Positions 1-6,371 of a DNA stretch of 8,765 bases are shown here, piece after piece. The DNA is from Actinomycetes bacterium (lineage in GTDB: Bacteria > Actinomycetota > Acidimicrobiia > Acidimicrobiales > Acidimicrobiaceae): the NCBI GenBank assembly GCA_021819725.1, contig JAKAQR010000079.1, forward strand, positions 1 to 8,765, given 5' to 3'. Under the pieces are notes generated by a model. It did not search any database. It worked only from the letters and a program-made list of their open reading frames with translations, and was not told the origin of the DNA. Position numbers and translations under genes: made by a program. The first letter of the stretch is position 1; each line of letters opens with the position of its first letter.

Positions 1-34
1 CCCCCCTCCACGTGAGGGGGGTTGTGCTGTTTTT
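1..34 (+). terminator. Intrinsic terminator at window edge
   Basis: A perfect 8-bp stem (1-8 with 14-21, a C-rich arm and a G-rich arm, loop CACGT) is followed by a T-rich tail reading TTGTGCTGTTTTT. This is a classic rho-independent terminator. It presumably ends a plus-strand gene lying to the left of the window. The stem may continue leftwards beyond base 1. The tail, with its GC interruption, resembles the tails of the terminators at 3716-3755 and 8725-8757. Confidence 0.75.
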
Positions 35-316
35 GGCCCCAGCTTTGCTGAGAGGAAATTGTTAAATTCTGCGGATTCGTTTGCACTTTTGCCCGATGAG
101 CAATAAAGTAGTACAAATTCAGCGATGCGGCTTTGGATTGCATTGTTGACTGGCGGATCTCAGCGAGGCGTTGCTTTCTTTGGGTTCGAGGTGGCTTGCC
201 CGGTCAGTGGTGCCTCGTTCCTGGATTGTGCTGGATCGAGGGACGATCATGGGTGTTAGGTGGAGTTGTTGATATGCACACTGCCCGTGTTCAGAGGGTC
301 CCAGTGCTAGAGCGCT
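35..316. other. Intergenic stretch without a convincing gene
   Basis: This stretch lies between the terminator at the window edge and the first coding region. It is AT-richer at about 50-120. A weak promoter-like pair occurs there (TTGCAC at 81-86, 17-base spacer, TAAAGT at 104-109), but the match to consensus is poor. Short open frames exist (for example ATG at 125, 44 codons), but none has a ribosome binding site or a recognisable product. I see no RNA gene. Confidence 0.4.
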
Positions 317-847
317 ATGGAGTTCGCCGTAGTGGCAGTGTTCGTGCACCGAAATGACACTTTAGGCTTGTTCGTGATGCGCCATAGTTTCGGGTTCCAC
401 CTTCTCTTGTTCGGCCATATTATCGGGGCTATGACGGTTGTAGCCGGTGTTATTTTCGCCGGTGGGGTTCTGGTACGGGCTCGCAGGGCGGAGACAGCGC
501 TGGAGGTTGCTGTGTACCTGAGCCTTGCGCCATTGGCAGTCGTGATGGTTGTTGCTGGCAGTGTTATCGTTGGAGTGTGTGGGTTCTGGCTGGTCGTAGT
601 GGGTGGTTTCGGTTTTGGATCAGGTTGGGTCATAGCAGCCATCCTTCTTTATGTCGCAGTGTTGGGTTTGGGAGCTCTTGGAGGTAAGGCTCCCAAAAGA
701 GCGCGCCTTGCGGCGCGTGAACTTGGATCCGATCCCATTACGCCAGAGTTGCGTTTGCTCCTGTGGGATCGACGGAGTCGCTGGTATAACGATGTTGCGT
801 TAGCACTTATGGTGGTACTCGTCTGGTTGATGGTGTTCAAGTCCTGA
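317..847 (+). CDS. DUF2269-like integral membrane protein
   Basis: This is a 176-residue hydrophobic protein. The region from residue 21 (MRHSFGFHLLLFGHIIGAM) has the short N-terminal segment, the histidine/glycine-rich first membrane helix and the following RARR-type basic turn expected of DUF2269-type small membrane proteins. About four membrane segments are visible, roughly residues 24-49, 65-90, 95-118 and a last one at 160-174. A soluble loop rich in R, K and E lies before the last helix. The family's function is unknown to me. The first in-frame start after the TAG at 308 is ATG 317, but it has no Shine-Dalgarno sequence. ATG 377 fits the family better and has a TANNNT hexamer (363-368) 8 bases upstream, as a leaderless start would. 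The start is therefore uncertain. The family assignment rests on pattern recognition and needs a profile search. The gene stands alone, with no obvious link to its neighbours. Confidence 0.7.
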   Translation: MEFAVVAVFVHRNDTLGLFVMRHSFGFHLLLFGHIIGAMTVVAGVIFAGGVLVRARRAETALEVAVYLSLAPLAVVMVVAGSVIVGVCGFWLVVVGGFGFGSGWVIAAILLYVAVLGLGALGGKAPKRARLAARELGSDPITPELRLLLWDRRSRWYNDVALALMVVLVWLMVFKS

Positions 848-1010
848 GGTGAGGGCAGTAGAGCCGCGTTCTACTCGAGCTAGCGGTGGTCGCGTGATCC
901 AAAGGGGATAATGCCTCAGTCACGAGCATACCGGGGTGGGTAGTTCGAGACGGTATGGCTGCACAATAGATGTAGGGTCAAGGGTGGAACTCGGTTGTGA
1001 GAGGTGGTGG

Positions 1011-2012
1011 ATGATGTCTGAGGAAGCGACTCGGCTCGGCAGGACCGGACTCATGGTGTCTCAACTGTGTTTGGGCACGATGACCTTTGGCCTGCAAAGT
1101 GGTGAGGAGGAGGCCGTGAGGATCCTGGATCGCGCTTTTGATGCGGGGATCTACTTTCTCGATACTGCAGACGTCTACCCATTGGGTGGTGGCGTCCGCC
1201 TCGCGGGAACGACAGAGGAGATCATTGGTCGTTGGCTCAAAGGTAAGCGGGACAAGGTTGTTCTTGCGACGAAGTGTTTTGGGGCGACGGCAAAAGAGCC
1301 TTTCCAGCAAGGGAATTCTCGCAAGCATATCTTTGATGCGGTTGATGCCTCTTTACGGCGTCTGGGCACGGACTATATCGATCTCTATCAGCTCCATCGC
1401 TACGATCCAAATACCCCGATTGATGAGACCATGAGTGCTTTGGGGGATCTGGTCCATATGGGTAAGGTCCGCTACATCGGATGCTCAAACTATCCAGCCT
1501 TTCGCTTGGCAAAGGCAAACGGGTTGGCGGAGGGTCGTGGTTGGGAACGATTCTCATCAGTACAACCTCGGTACAACCTGCTTTATCGTGTGGTGGAAAG
1601 GGATCTGCTGGAACTGGCGCGCGAGGACGGCATTGGCGTAATACCCTATAACCCGATTGCAGGTGGGCTACTCTCGGGAAAGCATAACCCTAACCAGACG
1701 CCGGCTGAAGGAACTCGCTTTAACTCGACGCCCGCGAGCCAGCTGTATCGCGAGCGCTACTGGCACGAGGAGCTCTTCGCTACCGTGGAGCAGTTAAAGG
1801 GTGTTGCCCTGCGTGAGGGTGTCAGCCTGGTGACATTAGCAGTTGCCTGGGTGATGCGTCAGCCAGGAGTAAGTGCCCCGATAATCGGGGCTTCGAAAGC
1901 GGTGCAGTTGGACGAGTCGCTTGCAGCACTGAACTACCAGGTGTCTGACGAACTTGATGCCGAGCTGAGATCTTTGACGGATCGCTACCTCGAAGGTCCA
2001 TCGCTGATCTGA
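1011..2012 (+). CDS. Aldo/keto reductase
   Basis: This is a 333-residue NADPH-dependent oxidoreductase of the aldo/keto reductase superfamily, predicted to be a cytosolic TIM barrel. The N-terminus RLGRTGLMVSQLCLGTMTFG is the family signature. The catalytic tetrad is complete: Asp51 and Tyr56 (LDTADVY), Lys88 (LATKCFG) and His129 (YQLHRYD). Later motifs also fit: GKVRYIGCSNY, the QPRYNLLYR stretch, GVIPYNPIAGGLLSGK, and the C-terminal cofactor segment SAPIIGASKAVQLDESLAAL. Length is normal for the YajO/Gcy-like subgroups. The start is ATG 1011 (or ATG 1014), preceded by GAGGTGG at 1001-1007. Upstream in-frame GTG/TTG codons would add 25 unconserved residues. It has its own gap on both sides and looks monocistronic. 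The substrate cannot be read from the sequence; typical substrates are aldehydes, ketones or detoxification targets. Confidence 0.93.
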   Translation: MMSEEATRLGRTGLMVSQLCLGTMTFGLQSGEEEAVRILDRAFDAGIYFLDTADVYPLGGGVRLAGTTEEIIGRWLKGKRDKVVLATKCFGATAKEPFQQGNSRKHIFDAVDASLRRLGTDYIDLYQLHRYDPNTPIDETMSALGDLVHMGKVRYIGCSNYPAFRLAKANGLAEGRGWERFSSVQPRYNLLYRVVERDLLELAREDGIGVIPYNPIAGGLLSGKHNPNQTPAEGTRFNSTPASQLYRERYWHEELFATVEQLKGVALREGVSLVTLAVAWVMRQPGVSAPIIGASKAVQLDESLAALNYQVSDELDAELRSLTDRYLEGPSLI

Positions 2013-2033
2013 CAATCCGGAAGTGTCCGCGGC

Positions 2034-2070
2034 TTCAAGGGCGAGTTGCAGCTTGGGCTATACTGCCCAG
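2034..2070 (+). promoter_or_regulatory. Possible promoter with dyad around the -10 box
   Basis: TATACT at 2059-2064 is a close match to the -10 consensus. It sits exactly inside an inverted repeat (TTGGGC at 2053-2058 and GCCCAG at 2065-2070). A weak -35 candidate (TTCAAG, 2034-2039) lies 19 bases upstream. Transcription would begin near 2071 and run into the gene starting at 2093. The hairpin has no T-tract, so it is an unlikely terminator for the upstream reductase. The poor -35 keeps confidence low. Confidence 0.35.
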
Positions 2071-2092
2071 TTGGGTGCGCGTGGAGGTGTAC

Positions 2093-2518
2093 ATGGGAGA
2101 GATCAGCACAGTTATCGGCCTTATACTGGTCCTGGCGGCGGTGGCTGGCTTGGTGGTCAGTTTTGTGGTCTGGCGAAAGCATCGTCAGCCCACCGGGTTG
2201 ATGATTCTACGAAGTGCGCTCACCGACCGCGAGCAGCAGAGGGAGGCGTTTGCACATCTGAAGGCGGGCACACTGCCGGATGATCCACATCTTGCCGAGG
2301 TCGTGGTAGAGGTCGCACAAGCCACGGTCACCCAGTGGGATCCTTCGCCGATTTTTGCGGTCGTGCTCGTGCTGCTCATAGGGGAATACCTGATGAAGCC
2401 TGCTGGCGATCTCATCGTGATCGGCTTGGTTTATGTCGTGGTCGCAGCATGGGGCATCCAATCAAGGCGCAAGATGCGCGAACGGGCCCGGCTCATTCTC
2501 ACCAGCACCGGCAACTAG
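2093..2518 (+). CDS. Small membrane protein of unknown function
   Basis: I do not recognise this 141-residue protein. It begins with a membrane segment (residues 7-27, rich in V, L and A) followed by a basic turn (RKHR). A soluble stretch of about 55 residues (30-85) is mixed-charge and probably helical; it includes LTDREQQREAFAHLKAG and HLAEVVVEVAQATV. Two further membrane segments (86-101 and 106-122) are separated by a short KPAGD turn. The tail is strongly basic (QSRRKMRERARL), suggesting it is cytoplasmic. The start is ATG 2093 because GGAGG at 2083-2087 is spaced 5 bases ahead; an in-frame GTG at 2075 lacks such a site. The stop is TAG at 2516. A promoter-like TATACT lies 29 bases upstream of the start. 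It could be an envelope accessory protein, but nothing in the sequence indicates a specific role. Confidence 0.75.
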   Translation: MGEISTVIGLILVLAAVAGLVVSFVVWRKHRQPTGLMILRSALTDREQQREAFAHLKAGTLPDDPHLAEVVVEVAQATVTQWDPSPIFAVVLVLLIGEYLMKPAGDLIVIGLVYVVVAAWGIQSRRKMRERARLILTSTGN

Positions 2519-2701
2519 CTCCTGTTGCTCAAGTAAGGTCGCTCGCGCCGGACTGGTCAAAGCGGGCGGTGTTGTAGACACACTCATGAAGAGCTGATGG
2601 CGAGCACGGGGTCGGTCGTCGGGGCTACTGTAAGGCCGCGCATTACGGAGTTGCTTATCAACGTGAGCGTCGTGCCTCGACTCGCTTGGGGCTGCCAGAA
2701 C

Positions 2702-2731
2702 GGTACGGAAGTTCGCTATGGTACGGTACGG
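2702..2731 (+). repeat. Three GGTACGG copies upstream of the hydroxylase gene
   Basis: GGTACGG occurs at 2702-2708, 2720-2726 and 2725-2731; the last two overlap by two bases. They lie about 75-100 bases before the ATG at 2805. A weak -10-like TAGACT (2736-2741) follows directly. A protein-binding site is possible but this is inference. The rest of the gap from 2519 to 2804 shows no gene, no clear terminator and no RNA gene. Confidence 0.35.
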
Positions 2732-2804
2732 CTGGTAGACTGAAGGTTCAAGGGGCGATAGGCCCGCTTGCCTGTCGCTCTGTGCGAAGGTGAGAGGAGG
2801 AGGC

Positions 2805-3620
2805 ATGACCAAAACATGGAAAGTGGCGCTTCAAGAGGCAAGTGACAGTTTGCGATCGGCCGGCATGGATCTCAAGCAGGTGCGCGAGGATCTTCGAGAG
2901 GCTGCGCTCAACGCAGGAGAGGCTGCCGTCTTTGGCCTGGAAGGTTGGCTACTTAAGTCTTCGATCGTGCCGACAACGCCATTCCTGGATCCTGCAATCT
3001 TTCCATGGACTAGCGTGCTCGAGGACGGCTGGAAGGATATGCGTGAAGAGTTGGACGAGTTGCTTGGACGGCGGGATGATCTCCCAAATTTCCAAGACAT
3101 CTCTCGTGATGTAGCCTCGATCTCTGACGATGATCAATGGAAGACGGTCTTCTTTATGGGCTATGGTTATCGTTCCGAGGCAAATTGGAAGCGCTGTCCC
3201 AGGACGGTGGCTTTATTGGAGCAGGTCCCTGGATTGACGACGGCGTTTTTCTCAATTTTGAGTCCCGGCAAGCACCTTCCTCCTCACCGTGGCCCATATC
3301 GAGGGGTTTTGCGGTACCATCTTGGCCTGCGAGTGCCCGAGCCAAAGGAATTGTGCGGCATCGAGGTTGGTGGTGAGACCCGTCATTGGGAAGAGGGCAA
3401 GAGCCTACTTTTTGATGATGGCTACCAGCACAGTGCTTGGAACGATTCGTCAGAGCTTCGCGCGGTGTTGTTTCTCGATGTTGTCCGACCTATGTCGGGG
3501 ACAGCCAGGGTGGCTAATGATGCCCTACTCAAGGCCATCGCCTATTCGCCATTCCTCCGTGATGCGAAGAAGCGGCATGAAGCGTGGGAACGCCGGTTCG
3601 AAGGGAGTATTCGACAGTAG
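2805..3620 (+). CDS. Aspartyl/asparaginyl beta-hydroxylase family protein
   Basis: This is a 271-residue protein of the Asp/Asn beta-hydroxylase (AspH/LpxO-like) family. These are Fe(II)- and 2-oxoglutarate-dependent oxygenases that hydroxylate a protein side chain or a lipid acyl chain. The C-terminal half carries the family core: SPGKHLPPHRGPYRGVLRYHLGL with the first iron ligand His161, then LLFDDGYQHSAWN with the second ligand His209, then LRAVLFLDVVRP with Arg219 placed to bind 2-oxoglutarate. The 48-residue spacing of the histidines suits a two-histidine centre of the AspH type. The first ~110 residues are charged, probably helical and unlike the core. There is no signal peptide or membrane helix, so a cytosolic location is likely, unlike membrane-anchored LpxO. 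The start is ATG 2805, with AGGAGG at 2795-2800; GTG 2790 is an in-frame alternative. The substrate is unknown, and the gene ends 20 bases before the glp promoter, with no terminator seen in between. Confidence 0.88.
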   Translation: MTKTWKVALQEASDSLRSAGMDLKQVREDLREAALNAGEAAVFGLEGWLLKSSIVPTTPFLDPAIFPWTSVLEDGWKDMREELDELLGRRDDLPNFQDISRDVASISDDDQWKTVFFMGYGYRSEANWKRCPRTVALLEQVPGLTTAFFSILSPGKHLPPHRGPYRGVLRYHLGLRVPEPKELCGIEVGGETRHWEEGKSLLFDDGYQHSAWNDSSELRAVLFLDVVRPMSGTARVANDALLKAIAYSPFLRDAKKRHEAWERRFEGSIRQ

Positions 3621-3640
3621 TGGATTGGATTTGCTCGGTG

Positions 3641-3670
3641 TTGACAGGCTTGGCCGCAGGGGCTTAGTAT
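3641..3670 (+). promoter_or_regulatory. Promoter of the glp operon
   Basis: A perfect -35 box (TTGACA, 3641-3646) is followed by an 18-base spacer and TAGTAT at 3665-3670 (4 of 6 matches to TATAAT). Transcription should start near 3677. The only gene it can serve is glpA, 109 bases further on. It begins 20 bases after the hydroxylase stop codon. Confidence 0.7.
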
Positions 3671-3673
3671 GGG

Positions 3674-3691
3674 AGTCAGTCGTTGCTGACT
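3674..3691. promoter_or_regulatory. Dyad at the expected glp transcription start
   Basis: AGTCAG (3674-3679) and CTGACT (3686-3691) form a perfect 6-bp inverted repeat with a 6-base centre. Because it straddles the predicted start point (about 3677), only part of it would be in the RNA. A DNA operator for a repressor is therefore more likely than an RNA hairpin. If transcription starts a few bases earlier, it could instead cap the leader RNA. Confidence 0.4.
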
Positions 3692-3715
3692 GCTAGGCGT
3701 GGCGTTTGATCTTAG

Positions 3716-3755
3716 AGAGCCCGACAGCTTATGCTGTCGGGCTTTGTGCGTTTTC
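3716..3755 (+). terminator. Leader terminator ahead of glpA, candidate GlpP target
   Basis: A perfect 10-bp stem (GCCCGACAGC at 3719-3728 with GCTGTCGGGC at 3733-3742, loop TTAT) extends by three further pairs (3716-3718 with 3743-3745, one a G-T wobble). It runs into a T-rich tail (TTTGTGCGTTTT) ending at about 3754. It lies between the glp promoter and the glpA start, about 45 bases after the -10 box, so it would stop transcription before the first gene unless overridden. In Bacillus subtilis, GlpP bound to glycerol-3-phosphate prevents termination at such leader terminators before glpD and glpFK. A glpP gene is in this same operon. The hairpin is seen directly; GlpP action on it is inference. 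A simple terminator of the hydroxylase gene is the alternative, although the promoter precedes it. Confidence 0.85.
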
Positions 3756-3785
3756 GCTGAGTCCAGCTATCGGAGGGGAGCACAG

Positions 3786-5255
3786 ATGAGGGTCGTCGTT
3801 ATAGGGGCTGGTGCGACGGGGCTGGGTGTGGCTTGGGACCTGGCGTTGCGCGGAGTTGATGTCGTCGTCGTCGAGGCCCATGAAGTTGGTGTCGGCACCT
3901 CCGGTCGGTTTCATGGGCTGCTCCATAGTGGGGGCCGCTATCTTGTTACGGATCCAAATGCCGCGCAGGAGTGCTATCGAGAGAACATGCTTTTGCGCGT
4001 TATCGCTCCTAATGCAGTCGTTGCGACAGGTGGCTATTTCGTCAAGAAGTATGGAGATGACGATAACTTCGAACGACGCTGGACCCACCAAGCCGAGGCG
4101 CTAGGGGTGCCGATACGTGAGGTCCCGCCCGCAGAGCTTCGCCAAGCACTTCCGATGCTGACGCCGGACATTGAGCGAGCCTACTGGGTGCCTGACGGTG
4201 TGCTGGAGGGGTTCACGATGCTTACCATGCTCGTGGCCGCGATCCAGGCGAGGGGATCGAGGCTGCTTGAGCGCACAAGGGCGGTGGGGATCCGTACGGA
4301 GAGCCACCGTGTGACGGGGGTGGAGGTCGAGGGCCCAGACGGACATCGAACGCTGGATTGTGACGCGGTAGTGAATGCCGCAGGACCATGGGCAGGTCTG
4401 GTCGCGCATGACTGGGGGATTGATGTCAAGGTGCAGCCCTCGTACGGACTCATGCTGATTTTTGCAAACCGGCGGATGGACCAGGTTGTCAATCGACTCA
4501 AGTTGCCGAGCGATGGCGATATCTTCGTCCCTCATCAGGAGGTGGTCATCCTTGGTACCACGGACGTTGCTCAGCCTTGCCCTGACGCCCCAGAGCCCGA
4601 TCGGCTTGAAGCGATCCGACTGATGAGCTTGGGTGCCGAGCTCGTTCCGGATCTTGGAAGTTGGAGAGTCCTACGCGGCTTCAACGGGGTTCGACCACTC
4701 TATGAGCCGTCAGGGTTGACCGACGATTCGAGGACCGTTTCGCGTGATTTTGCCGTGCTCAATCACGGTGATAGGGACGGACTTGCTGGTGCCTTCTCGG
4801 TTCTCGGAGGAAAGTGGACTACCTTTCGACTGATGGGGGAGGTGTTGGGTGACAAGTTGGCGGAGAGCCTCGACATGCGTTTGCCCTCACGTAGCGCAGA
4901 TACGGTTATCGAAGCTCATAGGACGACGCAAGCGACGAGTCGACGACACCCGGTTGATCGGGGTGCGCTGTTGTGTGAATGTGAAGGCGTTTACGAGTCG
5001 GATCTTGACAACGAGACAGCTTCACAGACCCAGATGCGCTTTGGCACCTGGTTTTCGATGGGGCCTTGCCAAGGGACGTTTTGCGCCCACCGGGTGCTTG
5101 GTCGGCGCTCTGCAGCGCAGTTTGCACAGGAGATGGCCTGGTTGCGCCATGAACGTGAGCATGGTCTCAACGTGGTTGGTTGGGGATCGAATGCTCGCTT
5201 GATAGCACTGGAACAGGCGACTAAAGCACAGACGCTCGCGGAGGATCTGTCATGA
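3786..5255 (+). CDS. glpA: Anaerobic-type glycerol-3-phosphate dehydrogenase subunit A
   Basis: This is the 489-residue catalytic FAD subunit of GlpABC. It oxidises sn-glycerol-3-phosphate to dihydroxyacetone phosphate. Residues 3-30 form the dinucleotide-binding fold (VVVIGAGATGLG with an acidic end at Glu30), followed by the family motif GTSGRFHGLLHSGGRYL. Other GlpA/GlpD family blocks are DAVVNAAGPWAG, IFVPHQEVVILGTTD, WRVLRGFNGVRPL and FSVLGGKWTTFRLM. The C-terminus carries the BFD-like [2Fe-2S] domain that distinguishes GlpA from aerobic GlpD, with Cys397-x-Cys399 and Cys428-x4-Cys433 (GPCQGTFC). It is shorter than E. coli GlpA (542) but no core block is missing. The start is ATG 3786, with GGAGGGGAG at 3772-3780. 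An in-frame start at 3699 is excluded because it would read through the leader terminator. The stop overlaps the glpB start by 4 bases (ATGA), which points to coupled translation and a fixed subunit ratio. Confidence 0.96.
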   Translation: MRVVVIGAGATGLGVAWDLALRGVDVVVVEAHEVGVGTSGRFHGLLHSGGRYLVTDPNAAQECYRENMLLRVIAPNAVVATGGYFVKKYGDDDNFERRWTHQAEALGVPIREVPPAELRQALPMLTPDIERAYWVPDGVLEGFTMLTMLVAAIQARGSRLLERTRAVGIRTESHRVTGVEVEGPDGHRTLDCDAVVNAAGPWAGLVAHDWGIDVKVQPSYGLMLIFANRRMDQVVNRLKLPSDGDIFVPHQEVVILGTTDVAQPCPDAPEPDRLEAIRLMSLGAELVPDLGSWRVLRGFNGVRPLYEPSGLTDDSRTVSRDFAVLNHGDRDGLAGAFSVLGGKWTTFRLMGEVLGDKLAESLDMRLPSRSADTVIEAHRTTQATSRRHPVDRGALLCECEGVYESDLDNETASQTQMRFGTWFSMGPCQGTFCAHRVLGRRSAAQFAQEMAWLRHEREHGLNVVGWGSNARLIALEQATKAQTLAEDLS

Positions 5256-6370
5256 CCGTCAGCGTTCTTGTGGTCGGCCGGGGCCCCGCCGGGCTCCTCA
5301 GTGCCAGTTACCTGCGACAGCGCGGATTTGATGTCACCATTCTCGCCGATGCCGATGGGACGATGTCAATGTGGTCGGGTGATTTCGGCTTTGGGAGGAG
5401 TGCGGATGCTTTCGAGTCGTTTCCGGTCAAGCTTTCGCAATCATCCTGGGTAGCTGCTTTCCAAGGGCTGGTTGACATTTTCGATTCGTTTGGCGTTCCA
5501 CTTCGTCTCGCACCACCTGGAGTGATCCTTCGTACAGTGACGGCCACAGGAAATTTACGACCGACCTTTGCGGTACCCGCCTGGCAGTATGCGAGTGTTG
5601 ATCCGGAGGACCTCATCATCGTTGGCATCGCTGGGCTTGCCGACTCTATTGCGGATGCTCAAGCGGTCAGCTATCGGAACCATGTCCGTCGGGAGGCCAT
5701 CGTCGTGAAGCTGACCCGTCCTCCGGGCTGGGACCCTGGTTGGGGAGCGATCCGCTTTGCTAGTTACCTTGACACCCGGGCTGGTCTCGCCTGGTTTACC
5801 AGAGAGCTGGGTGCGCAGCTGCGTCATGCACCGCGCGGTGTTCCGGTAATCGTGCCACAAATTCTCGGGCTTGACACCACGGTCGAGATTGTGGCACACC
5901 TCGCTGGGGAACTTGGACATCCCATCGCGGAGTTTCCCCTCCTCTCACCCAGCGTTGGCGGCGTAAGGATTCGGGATCGCTGGGAGCGCTCGCTGCGACG
6001 TCTGGGCGTGCATTTCATAACTGGACGAGCACAGAGGGTCTCCCCAACGGCTACGGCGATGACCGACGACGGTCGGGAGTTCGCGGCAGACTATGTGCTG
6101 CTTGCGACCGGCGGCGTACTCGGTGGTGGAGCATCCGTGACGATCGATGGGGCGATCATCGACGACCTTGTCAATCGCGAGCTCGGCAAGATGGATGACG
6201 TTCAAAGTCTCGATCGAGTGGGCCATCCAGATATCGACTGCATTGGCGGTGGTCGAGTGTTGGCGGTAGGTCGAGCTTTGGGGGGTTGGAATCCCAACAA
6301 GGATCACAACGGTGGAGCTATGGTGCTCGGGTCCGTACACATGGCTCTATCGATGATTTCGGAGGACTAA
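5252..6370 (+). CDS. glpB: Anaerobic glycerol-3-phosphate dehydrogenase subunit B
   Basis: This is the 372-residue flavoprotein subunit B of GlpABC, which relays electrons from GlpA towards GlpC and helps hold the complex at the membrane. The N-terminus VLVVGRGPAGLLSASYLRQRGFDV is a dinucleotide-binding fold (Gly9-x-Gly11-x-x-Gly14). It is followed by a serine/glycine-rich MSMWSGDFGFG that parallels the SSGSLDLL region of E. coli GlpB. Further matches are VGIAGLADS, FPLLSPSVGGVRIRDRWERSLRRLGV and the C-terminal flavin segment GRVLAVGRALGGWNPNKDHNGGAMVLGSVH. It is about 47 residues shorter than the E. coli protein (419), but both ends align, so it looks complete. GGAGG at 5240-5244 lies 7 bases before ATG 5252. 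The stop TAA is followed one base later by the glpC start. Confidence 0.92.
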   Translation: MTVSVLVVGRGPAGLLSASYLRQRGFDVTILADADGTMSMWSGDFGFGRSADAFESFPVKLSQSSWVAAFQGLVDIFDSFGVPLRLAPPGVILRTVTATGNLRPTFAVPAWQYASVDPEDLIIVGIAGLADSIADAQAVSYRNHVRREAIVVKLTRPPGWDPGWGAIRFASYLDTRAGLAWFTRELGAQLRHAPRGVPVIVPQILGLDTTVEIVAHLAGELGHPIAEFPLLSPSVGGVRIRDRWERSLRRLGVHFITGRAQRVSPTATAMTDDGREFAADYVLLATGGVLGGGASVTIDGAIIDDLVNRELGKMDDVQSLDRVGHPDIDCIGGGRVLAVGRALGGWNPNKDHNGGAMVLGSVHMALSMISED

Positions 6371-6371
6371 T

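Noticed and set aside
178..215. GGTTCGAG resembling a tRNA T-loop
   Set aside because: The flanking bases do not form the T-stem or an acceptor stem, and no anticodon arm is present.
125..259. 44-codon open frame starting with ATG before the first gene
   Set aside because: No ribosome binding site, no recognisable sequence and no good promoter.
2051..2070. Terminator for the aldo/keto reductase gene
   Set aside because: The hairpin is short and lacks a T-tract; its loop is a near-consensus -10 box, so a promoter reading is preferred.
3699..3785. In-frame upstream extension of glpA
   Set aside because: It would be read through the leader terminator hairpin and adds 29 residues before a clean FAD-fold N-terminus; ATG 3786 has a strong ribosome binding site.
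4101..4535. Long minus-strand open frame inside glpA, and similar ones inside glpB and glpC
   Set aside because: They are antisense to well-conserved coding sequence, have no ribosome binding sites and encode arginine/proline-rich low-quality sequence.
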